A DNA stretch of 64,000 nucleotides from Rhexocercosporidium sp. MPI-PUGE-AT-0058 (lineage: Eukaryota; Ascomycota; Leotiomycetes; Helotiales). Every line of letters starts with the position of its first letter. Position 1 is the first letter of the stretch. This document shows, one piece after another, positions 45,309-56,874 of this stretch. The translations under genes were made by a program, and so were the position numbers. Where the stretch lies: contig JAGTJL010000015.1 in NCBI GenBank assembly GCA_020746875.1, positions 558,001 to 622,000 of the forward strand, written 5' to 3'. Under the pieces are notes generated by a model. That model was not told the DNA's origin, made no database searches, and saw nothing but the letters and a program-made list of their open reading frames with translations.

Positions 45309-46366
45309 CTAGAAACGCTGCTTTTTCTGTGCCGGACCTCCAAAGCCTACTGGACCCCTCTTGTTATTCCGCTCCATTTCCTCTCGCATGATGCGCTCTG
45401 CTTCGCTCATTTTCTTAGGTTGTTCGACGACAGTAGCTTTCTTCCCCCCAAGAGCGTTCTTCTTTGCAGCTGCGAAGACATTCTTAGGCTTGCCAGAGAA
45501 TCCCATCTTCATGGAGATCTTTGCTGGTGCGGCTGGTTTAGCCTCTGCAGACTCTTCTTTCGGATCCTCGGGAGACTGGTCCTTCTGTGCATCGGTTTGC
45601 TCAGGGGCCGAGGTCGAGTCTTCTTTGGTTCCTGAGCTCTCCCAAGCTGGATCAAGTTTTGAAGCAGCAGGCTTAGCCCCAAAGCTCAGCTTAATCTTTT
45701 CTCCATCCGCGCGCTTCAATTCCTTCTCCATATCCTCCGGATCATGTTCGTCTCTTCCCTCAGCATCCAGTTTTGCCTTCCTAACTTGCTCCCTAATAGC
45801 AGCTTGCTCTCTCTCCTCGTCTCCTCTATCCTGCCTCTCCCTCTTCCGAATAGCATCAGCCCTCCTCAGCGCATCAGGGGAATTGTCAATCCACGCAACA
45901 TGCAATCCCTTCTCATCATCCTCGACCCTGCAAATACCCTCCCTACCCAGAAACTTCGCAAACTCGGTCAGAGATGGCCATTTCGTCGAGTTCATGTGCA
46001 CATGCTCTTTATTATGAATGTATTCCTGGTAGAAATGGTTCAGGTTGACCTTCTTCTCACCGTGAGACGTGCGCAGTAGTTGGAGGAAGTCTTTCTGAAA
46101 TTGGTTGCTGTAGTCGTTAATGTATTTCTTGGGGTCTTCGCCAACGAGGAGCATTTGTCGGACATGCGACTCGGACTGGGTGTGCATCTTAAAGCCATTC
46201 TCGTCGCGCATTTGGCGCTCGCACACCTAGCGGTTGGTTAGCAGAGGCGCAAGGATAGATGATGAGGGGAATGGCATACCTGGCAGTACCATCGCAAACG
46301 CTGTAGTCCTTTGGACTTGAGCTTATTGTTGAGATGCTTCGTAGATCCTACTTCGGCTTTCGGCAT
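45309..46366 (-). CDS. kin17: Kin17/Rts2-type DNA- and RNA-binding zinc-finger protein
   Basis: Conserved nuclear protein linked in other eukaryotes to DNA replication, repair and RNA processing. Two exons on the minus strand, 46366-46280 and 46226-45309, give 334 aa. The start MPKAEVGSTKHLNNKLKSKG is typical of the family. The C2H2 zinc finger spans the intron: LRWYCQ ends exon 1, then VCERQMRDENGFKMHTQSESH supplies the second Cys and both His. The winged-helix domain follows, with FQKDFLQLLRTSHGEKKVN, FYQEYIHNKEHVHMNSTKWP and SLTEFAKFLGREGICRV. Beyond it is a charged, coiled-coil-like middle (RKRERQDRGDEEREQAAIRE) and a low-complexity tail with PVGFGGPAQKKQRF, a likely nuclear-localisation end. 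It lacks the C-terminal KOW domain of the human protein, as is common for fungal forms. Confidence 0.94.
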
Positions 46367-47417
46367 GCTGGCTGTGGTTCTGAGAATCGAGGTTGGTGAT
46401 TGGGAGTTTGGAGGGGAGTGATATAAGATCTGGAAAGGCTGAGGCTGGATTGTGGATGGTGGCGTTTAGATTGGCACGTGCACGAAGCTAGATTTTGGTG
46501 CTGATAGATATCGTGGCGTGCAACTGCGACCTACTTCACTTGATTTCACTACCTTGAGAACCAATTTTGGGAATATTTGAGTCCGTAGGATTCACAAGAT
46601 TAGGTTCTGATTTCAATTTCCAGACAGTTGAATTTTCTGGAGATCTAGATGTATAAGGACTTCAGAACTGGTAAAGTCCTCGTCCCAAGCGAACTGTTGT
46701 GACCTTCGGTTAAGAACCCCGTTATATATCTTGTCAATCAATCGAGTACTGGCTGCCTCTCGAACCCAAATTAAAGAGTTATGGAGAACTTGGCGAGGCA
46801 ATCTATTATGTTAAGGTACAGTGGCTAGCCACCATATTTTTGTAAAGTATGCAGCTCTTGTCCTACGACGCCCTTGGTGGTCTTGTTGACTTGTTCAAGC
46901 GGCTGAAGATCAGGATGCTCGTTAAGTCCAGGCTCCCAAACACCAGACTTACAGGCTCACATCGCTAAACTTCCTACCAAATTGAACAAGGCTTGCTGTG
47001 GCAGCAAGTGTCATGTCTAATACAACGCATAAGTTGTTTATGATACAAAGAAGTCGAAACCAACAGGCATCGAATTTGATATGCGGTAGGGAAGATAGTT
47101 CAGGACCTCAATCTCATTGCCCAGATAGGGTCATTTGATATACGTGAATGTAAGACGGCCCAAACCTGCTGCGTAGGACTGTACGTACACACCAGATTCC
47201 TGCCAAACACAGCCTTGGCGGCGTAATCGATGCTGACGACTTCCCCGCCTGCCCCACTGTTGCCCTGCAGGGCAGACATGAGCCAGCTTAAGCTTTTTTT
47301 GACTTCGGATACCTCGATTCAAATATCACGAGTAGCCTGTGAGATATTATGTTTTCCAGATAGGCCTCAATGACATGTCACTCATCATCAAACCAGCTCA
47401 GCTAAAGTCCTCTCGCA
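46367..47417. other. Divergent intergenic region, kin17 / Zn2Cys6 gene
   Basis: About 1 kb holding the promoters of the minus-strand kin17 and the plus-strand regulator. Only short open frames, none convincing. Confidence 0.45.
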
Positions 47418-49828
47418 ATGAACAACCATGGCCCCAAAAGTGCAGTCGACCAACAAGCAAGCAATCGAGCTTGTGAGGCATGTCGAGCCCACAAAGTTCG
47501 CTGCTTACCAAACGACTCAGCATCATCTAAAGTATGTCAAAGATGCGCGAAAACAGACAGGCAATGTATCTTTGCTACTCCCGTGAGACGAAAGCAGCGC
47601 AAACGTACAGATACCAGAGTCGCAGAGCTTGAGAGAGAGGTTTCTGCCATGCGAGCTCTGTTCCAACAGGGCAACGAGAAAGCTACAGCCACCGCGGACC
47701 CTAGGTCTCCTCAAACAGAACTTTCTAGTGAAGCTGTACACAGCAGCACAGGAAATTCCGCTCAGCTCCTCGTGCCAGTAGAAATTACAGATTCAACCGA
47801 AACACCAGCATCGTGGTCAATTCCAACCGACCTGAACGCTTCATATCAGCAGGGACACACCCCACCAGCTTTTTCGCCAGACTCAGACTTCATAGAGAGA
47901 GGACTTATCTCCATGGAGGAAGCAACCCGGTTATTCAAATCTTACAATGACGACCTTGTTCAACATTATCCCGCGGTGTCTTTTGACCCTACAGTTTCAG
48001 CCGAGGAGCTTCGGAGAACCAAGCCTATACTATTTCTGGCAACTGTAGCAGCAGCTTCCGGTCAACTTGGTTCCCAGCTATACAGTATGCTCAACTCAGA
48101 GTTGCTTTGTGCTTATGCGCACAAGACTATCATAGAGGGACAGAAATCTTTAGAACTGGTTCAGACCATGATCATCCTTTCTATTGTAAGTGGTTGAGGT
48201 TACCCTAATGGTCCACTCCAAAAAAAAAATGTATCCGAGCGATATCACTTACTGACGGAAGACCAGTGGTACTTCCCACCTGGGAAATTCGCTCGTGTGT
48301 CCCTCCATTTCCATTGCCATGTCACTAGCTTCACATTCCATCGGTTAATTCACAGATCAAACACAAATCCACTAACGAGCGCTTAGAACTGAAATACTAT
48401 GAGTATATACATATGGCTGCGATAATGGGACTCGATATTGGACTTGGGACAAACCCACAATCTTCCAGAAATCGGAGGAGGAATCTCGAAGAACAAAGTC
48501 CTAGTACGGATCACGTGGATGATGTGGAGATCGAGAAGCGGAGAACATACCTGGTCTGCTACATGATTTCCACAGGGTATGCGACACCTAAGCCATTAAT
48601 TTTATTTTGCTGAGAGTTTACACAGAGTGGCATTGAGTACGAGACGTCCCAACATGCTCCGCTACAATCAATGGGTGGGGGACTATCTGGAATCGTTAGC
48701 GAGCAATCCAACTGCTTCCCAGATGGACAAATATCTAGTTTCTTGGGTCAGACTTCTCAAGATCACCGAGGAGATTGGCCTTGCCGTTGGATTCGAAGAC
48801 GTCAATAACATGGCGAATCTCTCGGAACCTCGAATACAAATCGTGATGAGTGGACTTCAGAAAACGCTCCAGTCTTGGAAGACTTTGGCCGGCCCAGATG
48901 TCAACGGTATGTACACTTTTTGAGTACCTGGTGACAATTCTGCTAATATAAGTTAGATGCTTTAATGATACAATACTGTCATTCGCAACTGTTCCTCCAT
49001 GAAATCGCATTGCACGACGATCACCCGCCGGAAGACTTTCGACCCCCATTCGACCTGGGGAAAATTCTATCAATCCATACCATCCCTGGAGCTAAAGACA
49101 CTTTCATTGAAGCTACTGCGAACCTGATCTCTTCTGCTCAGTCAATGCTTGATATAATTCTCGGCATGGACGTCGATGTTCTACGTTACCTTCCAATCTA
49201 TAACTTCGTGCGGATGTCATACTCAGTCGTGATTCTCATCAAGCTCTACATATCGTCAAAATCTCCCACAAGTAAGATCGGTACAGTTCTGGATTGCGAG
49301 CACTTGAAAGTGGGTATCTACCTCAAGGCTCTCATCGACTTACTCGTTGCCGCCGTGGGACCCATGGAATGTAGAGCTCCTTATACTTTTTGGGGAATGT
49401 TGATGCGATTTTATGGCTGGTACAAAAGCCAGGAGAGCATTGAGACGTTTACTCCTCCAGCTGATTCACCGGCCGTTGATCAATGTTGGCTTCCACCGAT
49501 GCCGCAGATCAGTTACAAACTTCCGCGCAGTGACAACTGGTTATCCTCTACCGACGCAGAGTGCAACAATTCACGATCACATCCCGTGGATGGCAATGAA
49601 GTCGGTAGGGATGTCCAGTTCGATACACAAGTCACGGGAGACCTGCAGTACGACATTGGAGATGGATTAGATATCGATCAGTACATGTTACTAGGTGGAA
49701 TGGAGACGTTTAACCCTGAATTCAGCAATTGGCTTCCTGATATGAGCATGACTAGAGTCATGGACGAGAGCCAGATACCAGGGGTGTATGGGTATGAGTT
49801 TCATGGAAACTATAATCATTCCATATGA
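47418..49828 (+). CDS. Zn2Cys6 fungal transcription factor
   Basis: Binuclear zinc-cluster regulator of about 712 aa from five exons: 47418-48185, 48267-48294, 48387-48576, 48626-48906 and 48957-49828. The zinc cluster is at residues ~18-50: CEACRAHKVRC, then CQRC and a final Cys in DRQC, followed by a basic linker (RRKQRKR) and a short coiled coil (VAELEREVSAMRALFQ). The fungal-specific middle homology region follows from about residue 160. It includes the spliced WYFPPGKF segment, HMAAIMGLDIGLG, EKRRTYLVCYMIS and LSTRRPNMLRY. Exon 2 is only 28 nt, chosen because it restores WYFPPGKFAQ between the flanking blocks. Target genes are unknown; it is not next to an obvious biosynthetic cluster, though an RTA1-like transporter lies just downstream. 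Confidence 0.9.
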
Positions 49829-50834
49829 ACCCAGGAGGCTTGTTGGAGAACCTTCGTGTTTCCTGATTGTTGTTGTTATCCTCTCCAACACTCGTGACAT
49901 TCGCCTGCAAGATACCCCTCTTATGCTTCATGCAGCATGCGGCAAGGTATTCCCCCCGAGTATAAGAAAGCAAACGAAGAGGCAATGTACGGGCCATGAC
50001 ACGAATAGAGCGCAGCAAAAGACGTGTCGGAAACCGTTGAAATTCTACCAATGCCGAGTTGGAACATTACGGTGACTGTACTTCTAGAGCGGAAATGGAT
50101 ATGCATTATCTGACTGCCGTCTGGTCAGTCAAACCATAGTAAGGAAAAAGAATAATATGAGAAAATTGTTTTGCGACGGTACGGATAAAGCGAGTGATCC
50201 CTTTGATTACGCTGCCAAGGAACATTACGCGCATCGCAAATTGTCATGCACTCTCGAGACCTCAAGAAAGAATACAAGCCGTGAATCGGGCTGGGACATG
50301 CTGCCTTGAGAGTACAGTTAGCCTCCGAAGTCCTAAACACATCATCCAAAACAAGGTGACCTTTTTTGAGGCACTACCCTCCCACGAAATGCGTCTATGA
50401 CGACTACACTTCGATTGCGACAAATAGAACGCTGTACAACAAGCCATGGCTGCTTGGCACACGGCCTGACTGGATTTTCGGAGCCACAAGCAAGATCAGC
50501 CTCCGATCACGTGGCTTCGATATGAGACCCTGAAATGAACTTGAGTTGTGGCGATTGGGCCTTGACGCTGCTTGTTTTGTTGCTTATGTCGGAGAGGGTT
50601 ATCTCTCCGTTTTTAGATGTTCGGAGAGACAAAGAATACGATTCAAGAACTCTGACGTGGATGCGGTAGTCTCGCCAAGAAAGAGAGCGGCAGGAACAAA
50701 CGAGCCCTTCAACAGAGATATATATCGTCAAGGACGCAGATTCAACGTCCTCAATTCGACAAAGAATATTGGGGCTCCGAGATAGTTTCAAGATTCAAAA
50801 TCTTTGCGAGTCGGTCTCATTGCAGCTCTTCAAG
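49829..50834. other. Intergenic upstream of RTA1-like gene
   Basis: About 1 kb, tail-to-head between two plus-strand genes. Short frames on both strands (for example 50262-50489) have no supporting feature. The right end should hold the RTA1-like promoter. Confidence 0.45.
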
Positions 50835-51767
50835 ATGTCCAACGAAAGACCCACCAGAGGCTATGTTGATCCTAACTTCCCAAATCCAATGGGCCCTGAC
50901 GATGCTTCAATTATCATCTACGGGTGATTGTCCCCATTTTCAATACCCAGATCATCACTAATAATTTTCAGATACACTCCAAACTTCGCCCTTTGCATCC
51001 TTGGCATCATCTTCTTCACACTCCTCTTTTTCGCCCATCTCCTTCAAACACTCCGCTCTCGCCTCTGGTCTTTCATCTCTTTGACCGTCGCCTGCGTGAT
51101 GGAAGTAGTAGGATACGCTTTCCGTGCGCTGTCCTCCCGCAAAGATCCTTACCGAATCACATATTTCGTCGTCCAGTATTTTCTCATTGTTACGGCGCCC
51201 GTACTCATCTCAGCATCCATCTACGTCTGCCTGACCAAAGTCCTAGGTTGGGCAACTGACGCAGGTCTGGACCTGAGTACCAGAACTGTACTGCTGAGGA
51301 AGAAAGTCGTGTTGTGGACCTTCATCACCATCGATATCTTTTGCACGATTCTGCAGATCACGGGAGCGGGCTTGATTGGCGGCGCGACGTCGAAGGGAAA
51401 GGATCCTAGCACCGCGAACAACATCCTACTTTCCGGCCTTGCGATTCAGACAGCTGCCTACTTTGTCTACCTTTTGCTCTTGGCGGTTGTTATCACGGCG
51501 ATATACCGTGATAGTGGTATGGTCCAGAAGGCGAAGAAGAGTCCGTTCCTGGGGGTGTTGGCTCTTGCCAGCATTTTGATTTTCATCAGAACGATTTTCA
51601 GACTTGCGGAGACGAGTCAAGGCGTGTTCGGATATTTGTCAAGTCATGAGGCATACTTTGGTGGGCTGGAGTTTGCTCCTGTGGTTGTTGCTGTCTTGAT
51701 CTTGGCTGTTTGGTTTCCCAGTCGGTGGCCAGCTGTGAGTGGGAGGGCGAAGGTTGAGAGTGCGTGA
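50835..51767 (+). CDS. RTA1-like lipid-translocating/stress membrane protein
   Basis: Seven-helix membrane protein of the fungal RTA1 family, linked to resistance to 7-aminocholesterol and other lipophilic toxicants and to sphingoid-base handling. Two exons, 50835-50923 and 50972-51767, 294 aa, the usual family length. The N-terminal exon MSNERPTRGYVDP supplies the short outside segment. After splicing, IIIYGYTPNFALCILG begins the first helix. Family signatures seen include VMEVVGYAFRALSS, YFVVQYFLIVTAPVLISASI, FITIDIFCTILQITGAGLIG and FIRTIFRLAETSQGVFGYL. It is a likely plasma- or internal-membrane protein; substrate unknown. Confidence 0.93.
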
Positions 51768-51972
51768 AATGGCTTCGGTGGGGCGTGCTGGATGCATCTC
51801 TGATCGAGATGTAGGGTTTGATAAACCTCTTTCAAGCGATAGGTTGCATCTGTGAAAGAAGTCAGAAGTAGTTCATGTATCATCAGCATGGAAGTATTTG
51901 TAGGGTGCATAATTGATTTATAATTGCCTGAGCATCCAGTATCGAGATCTGGGCATACCTAAGATCGTGACT

Positions 51973-52626
51973 TTACTCCTTCTCTCGAACCTGCCTCACC
52001 ATGAAAACCTCAATAAATTCCTTCTCGGCCAACACCCCCTCTCCCTTTCCTTCCAACTCCACTACCAATCTCTCAACCTCCCGGAATCCAAGATGTTCAT
52101 AAATCGGCTTTCCACCTGGACTAGCCTCTAGATACGTCTCTGTACCCTCCTCTTCCGACTTCCGAATTCCCCATCTCAACAGCTTTCCCGCTGCGCCCTT
52201 CCCCTGATACTCCGGTCTCGTGGCAATGATCTCCAAATACCAATGCCTTCTCCCCTTCATGATAACCGAATGCCGATTGACCAGATTCCCAAAGAAGTGA
52301 TTGGCGAGCGCAGTATCGGCTCCTTCTGGCCAGACTGGCATATCCGTGCCAAAAGGTTCATCGGGCCCGTTCCATTTCGCGTATGAGACAACCTCCTGAT
52401 CTGGAGAGTCTGAATCGTAAACGCATATGAAGTGCGCGTTTGGACTATCTAATTCCTCGATGACGGAATTGTACCACCAAGTCCAAGCTGGGAAGTCTCG
52501 AGCGCCTGGAGTAGCTGCTCGGGGAAAGACAAGAAGCGAAATAGCATCCACTGAGAAGGCGGAGAAATATATGTCTGTTAGGACTGCGGCATCTGCTGCG
52601 GTCGCTTTGCGTAGAATGAGAGGCAT
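51973..52626 (-). CDS. GNAT-family N-acetyltransferase
   Basis: Single-exon 217-aa protein with one GNAT fold that probably transfers an acetyl group from acetyl-CoA to an unidentified amine. The start MPLILRKATAADAAVLTDIY is a typical GNAT beginning. The acetyl-CoA pyrophosphate-binding motif A is clear: YLEIIATRPEYQGKGAAGKL (the Q-x-x-G-x-G/A loop), followed by LLRWGIRKSEEEG and the motif-B-like YLEASPGGKPIYEHLGFREV. The conserved tyrosine in PIYEHLGF is the usual general acid. Fungal genomes hold many such proteins; nothing in the context indicates the substrate. A TATA-like tacataaata lies about 60 bases upstream. Confidence 0.93.
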   Translation of the reverse strand: MPLILRKATAADAAVLTDIYFSAFSVDAISLLVFPRAATPGARDFPAWTWWYNSVIEELDSPNAHFICVYDSDSPDQEVVSYAKWNGPDEPFGTDMPVWPEGADTALANHFFGNLVNRHSVIMKGRRHWYLEIIATRPEYQGKGAAGKLLRWGIRKSEEEGTETYLEASPGGKPIYEHLGFREVERLVVELEGKGEGVLAEKEFIEVFMVRQVREKE

Positions 52627-53299
52627 GATGAGGAATTGCTCGAGCTTTGATGATTCTTAAGAGGTAGAAGAAGGAATCGAAGTTGTATTTATGTAGGAAA
52701 ATCAGAAATCAGGCAGGCATGATGACACGCTAACGAGCTTCCAGGACAACTTTGTCCTATTGTAGTAACTATTGCGTTGATGAGTCAGTGAGGCCCTTTC
52801 TCGCTCCCAATGTTTTTGAGCAAATGATTCGACTCCAGAATCTACCAAACTTCTCCTCCTTGATCTGATGTTGAAGGTTTAAACCGAAGTTTGTAATCCG
52901 GACACTCCACGGAAAGCCGGCGAGCTTGGATATCCCTCTTCAAGCTAGTCCAAGAATGTAATGGTGGCTACTGTCCTTAGCGAGATATCAGGGGTTAGCT
53001 GGCTGGGCTGGCAACTTCACATCATCTTCATTTGTCTCTATCTGCAAAGGCTGCGGATAAATGATTCTACAGTTCCCCCGCCACTCCACACCAGCAATCC
53101 AGGTGGGCTCAAATAGGCTCAATATATCTGGCGGTCCAGTGCCGCAAATCGATTGACATATTTGTGGTAAGTACACGTATCTTCAATGGCTACAAGAAGA
53201 TATCAGTAGCCAGGTATGCTGGTGCTGCGCAAGATGCATACCAGAATTCTCTAGATTCTCATTTGCTCCTGTTTCCATTGTCGTACTGCGATCGTCACG
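52627..53299. other. Divergent intergenic region
   Basis: About 670 bp between the minus-strand acetyltransferase and the plus-strand secreted protein; promoters of both, no gene seen. Confidence 0.45.
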
Positions 53300-53860
53300 A
53301 TGAAGTCTCTCATGTTCCTCTCCTTCCTTCCCTTAGCTTTTAGCAGCTCCGACATACTCGCCATCCCGACCTTCGACACCAATCAACCCATCTACCTCGG
53401 CGAATCCTTCTACCCTCCAACCATGACCTTCATAGCCTGGCAGCCAACCGAACACAATACCCTAAAAGAATGGTGTACCAAATCCGCCGATTGTTCCGAT
53501 CATCGCCTCTTCTCCCTAGGTGGAGTCGAGGGTCTCCAAATCCACGACTATTTCGATAAGGCTGCATACTTGACACGGATGGGTAATCGATTCGCAGACT
53601 GTGTTATTACGCCGGAGAGTATTCGGATGGGTGTGTGTAATGGTGTGAAGGTTTCGGATAGTGGTAATAGGTTTATGGGACCTGGGACGAGGAAGTGGAC
53701 TTGTTGGGTTAGTGAGAAGGCGTGGTTGGAAGGGAGTGGGAACGAGGAGAAACCAGAGGAACAGTTGGCGGGCAAGGAAGAGGATACATCTACGGTTACG
53801 GTTTATGAGACTTTTTATCGGGGGTCGAGCACCGTACCTACTGGAACATTTACGAACTAG
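53300..53860 (+). CDS. Small secreted protein, function unknown
   Basis: Single-exon 186-aa protein with an N-terminal signal peptide (MKSLMFLSFLPLAFSSS) and no membrane helix after it. The mature part has five cysteines (EWCTKSADC, ADCVI, GVCNG, WTCWV), so at least one is unpaired. The C-terminal 40 residues are charged and Thr-rich (EEKPEEQLAGKEEDTSTV). No domain recognised. Size, secretion signal and cysteine content would put it on an effector-candidate list, but nothing here proves that role. Confidence 0.65.
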   Translation: MKSLMFLSFLPLAFSSSDILAIPTFDTNQPIYLGESFYPPTMTFIAWQPTEHNTLKEWCTKSADCSDHRLFSLGGVEGLQIHDYFDKAAYLTRMGNRFADCVITPESIRMGVCNGVKVSDSGNRFMGPGTRKWTCWVSEKAWLEGSGNEEKPEEQLAGKEEDTSTVTVYETFYRGSSTVPTGTFTN

Positions 53861-54112
53861 GTGCAACGAGCGAGGGTTATGGACACTGGAGCTGAAGAGG
53901 AGATTGGGAGAATGAGGTGACTGTACATATTTGTCTATAGGATTGGTATTGGGATCCAACAAACCCACAAATTCCCAGACGCAAGTCGAGCAGAGTGCGA
54001 ACTACCAGGTAAAGCAGGCTGCGTATGACGGGGAAATTTATGTGCATATCTCACAAGCTTGTTTACATACCCCCAGATATTACGGAATACTCAACATAAG
54101 ATGTCAGGTCTG

Positions 54113-55513
54113 TCAAACAGGTTTAGCATTCAGTGCGGCAGCGTGTGCAGTCACCTATCTTCCGTTAGTCCTTCCCAAGAGCACAAGCAGACTTCTGTAC
54201 TTACCAGGGTAGCATAATCCGCAGAACCATAGTAGATGGTGTGTCCATCATCATGCGTTAAGCCATACGAGAGAGAATCACCATACTGCCAATACATATC
54301 ACCAGCAGTCTGTGTATCCAACACGGCAGTCTGCCACGATACCATAGCTGACTTCGCAGACTTGGTACCATATTCCTCGAGGATCACTGGCTTGCCGAGG
54401 GCAGCAGCCGCGGTGGCATGGCTTCGGATCCAAGAAGGGACCCACGCGTCTAGCTCGAACCAAGAGCCTGGGTACGCGTGGTACGTCCCGAAATCGATGG
54501 TTGAGATTGCCAAGTTATTTTTGAAACTGAGACCAGTGATGCCCCAATACGGCCACGTAATATCCCAACCTCCATTGAGTCCGAACCCTTCATCACCGAT
54601 ACAGACCATGTGATTTGAGTCAAGGGATTTGATATACGCAGAAGTTGCGGCAACCCAATTGGTGATAACGGATGTCGAGCAGAAAGTGCAGCGTGGCTCG
54701 TTCGCAAGCTCCCACGCAAACACAGCAGTCGATGTCTTGTACCGAGCAACCACTGCGGCGATATACTTCCTGTATTGAGTCTGGGCGGCGGTTGATGTGT
54801 ACCATTGAGTGACTGAGATTCCGTAGTAGGATGCATACGCAGGCATTCCGCCGAAATCACTCCAATTGTTCACAAAGTTAATAATTAAGCTGATTCCATG
54901 TTCCTCAGCAGATTTGACTACATAGTCGAGACGTTGAAGTCCGTTGGCTCCTGTGTTGATCACTGGGTCTTGACCTTTGATGAAAGATTGATACCCTGTG
55001 ATGATTGGGCAGTCAGCAATTACTCGGTTACACATGTCTTATGAGCGCTTTTAGGGGGTCTAGAGATAGTCCAAGGCTAGGAATATCCAGCGTCCGGCAA
55101 CTTACAAACAGTGTCTCCACTAGGAAGCGAAGTAACATCGTTAAAGCCCCAGAGACGGAGGACCTTGAGGCCAGTCTTTATTCACATGGTCAGTACTCGT
55201 CCTTGAGAATTACTGGAATACTCACGGCCTGGACATGAGACATGATCAAATCAATGTCTGCATTGTTGTTCAGGAAGCCAATATAATAAGAATTTGTTCC
55301 CATGAAATGAGTCGCCGTTCCGTTAATTGTGAATACCTTGCCATTGGGTTTCGCATATCCAGATATTCCACCTGTTGGGGTGGCTGTTGCACTTGCCGTG
55401 GTGGACACTTTTGTAATTAATGTTGTAAACGTTAAGCTGGAAGAAGTTGCACCCTGCTGTGCGTTAGCAACAGCTATCGCCAAGGCAGCTGAGAAAAGAA
55501 TGGATGTTCTCAT
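54113..55513 (-). CDS. Secreted endo-beta-1,4-mannanase (GH5)
   Basis: Cleaves beta-1,4-mannan chains in plant hemicellulose outside the cell. Four exons on the minus strand: 55513-55226, 55175-55106, 54995-54205 and 54154-54113, 396 aa. Signal peptide MRTSILFSAALAIAVANA is followed by a short Ser/Thr-rich segment and then the GH5 barrel from about residue 50 (GKVFTINGTATHFMGTNSYY). The catalytic acid/base Glu is in FAWELANEPRC and the nucleophile Glu in VILEEYGTKS. Other conserved parts are LKVLRLWGFND, LIINFVNNWSDFGGMPAY and FGTYHAYPGSW. There is no CBM1 cellulose-binding module; the S/T stretch after the signal may be what remains of a linker. The last exon is only 14 codons (VTAHAAALNAKPV) and completes the final helix. 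Confidence 0.94.
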
Positions 55514-56874
55514 TTTGATTCGAAAGTCCTAGTCAAGCTGGTGATTTTGGTTTCTTTCTCGAAGTGGTGGGCAGAGAGATGTATATATGTTTCACCTGGA
55601 TCAAAAGTCACCGTCGAGCCGCACTCAATGTCAAGTCTTAAGTACTCAGAGAACTCTCTCTACAACTGACTCGTCATTTGTCCCCTTTTGACCGAGGTTT
55701 CTACTGCTTGGAGATGGAATAAATGGATCTAGGAAACACAGTGTATTACCACGTGAAAATGGAAAGGAATTTTCCACTAGAGAATTCAAGGACACCGCAG
55801 ATGAGGGCTGTACAATTACAAGGCTCTGGGCCAATGAACATAGGAGTACACAAAAGCCTCTCCCGCTTTCGTTCCTTGTTACCGTTGTGGGGTAGAGGCG
55901 CGGAAGAACTTCCTCGGTTTACTTCCTTCCGTTCCGAAGAAGGACAGGGTCCCGAAAGCTAGGAAGTACAACTGAAGAGAGGATTTAACTCTGCCGCCGG
56001 ACAACCCACCAAGATTTGTATAAATTCTCCACATCTTACTTATAGGGACCTTTTTGCGCTAGCGTTTTATTAGTTATAACATTCTCGTGACTGTATAGAA
56101 AGACGCTTTTTAAGAACAATTACTGTTAGCTGTGGTTGCATAACGGGGCCATTTACTTCAATTTGACGGGGGCTGATTAGAAGGAACTTGGGGTTCTTGT
56201 ACCTTTTCGGGGTCGTGATAGCTTGCTAGTACACTCTCCTAGCTAGCTCATAGCCTTTCGGGATTGACCCCGCGTCTTGGCCGAGATATATCATCCGCTA
56301 TTGCATGAGTGCTCTTTGTGCTGCGTACGAGACGTAAACGAGTCAACTCAGATACTTTGTTTGACTCAAAGAAGAAGGAGAAGACATTGAAGCCGTTTCG
56401 ACTGCCTGGGACTGATGTAATTATACTTTGTGATTTCACAAATTGGATTTGAACTTTCAGTCAGATGTTCTTGAACCCGGTCAGGAATGACAGGGGTATC
56501 TAAGACTCTGTAGACATCTGCTATGTTGAGTTTAGATATTAGTAAGGAAGTAAATGTACATTAAAAGATAGATTGTGGAAAGTCGTCAAAATATGACGTG
56601 AGGGCGAAGGAAAGAAAGGAGGAGAAGGGGATTTCGGGTTGGGAGTTTACTCGATGTTCTAGCGCTACCATATTAGGACGCCAATCAATGAGGACGAGGC
56701 TTCTATTGTTTCTCTCGATGTCTTACGGAGTCACAGTTATTATCGCATCATTGTGACCGAATCTCAACTCGTCAGACAACAGCGTTCAAACTACTCACAC
56801 ACGGCAGCATAAAAGAGCTAAAAATCTACGACTATCGCCTTCGGCTAGATCTCATCCATTTTGAGTTCTCGACG
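55514..56874. other. Intergenic, 1.4 kb
   Basis: Left part is the mannanase promoter. The rest shows only short frames and no recognisable gene. Confidence 0.45.
55581..55590 (-). promoter_or_regulatory. TATA-like box of the mannanase gene
   Basis: On the minus strand the sequence reads ACATATATAC, about 70 bases before the ATG at 55513. Strong TATA boxes are usual for inducible secreted hydrolases. Positional inference only. Confidence 0.5.

Noticed and set aside
45361..46079. Plus-strand frames of 218 and 111 codons within kin17
   Set aside because: Antisense shadows of the charged Kin17 coding sequence.
47418..51767. Secondary-metabolite cluster formed by the Zn2Cys6 regulator and RTA1-like protein
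   Set aside because: No core synthase, and the neighbours are unrelated enzymes; adjacency alone does not support a cluster.
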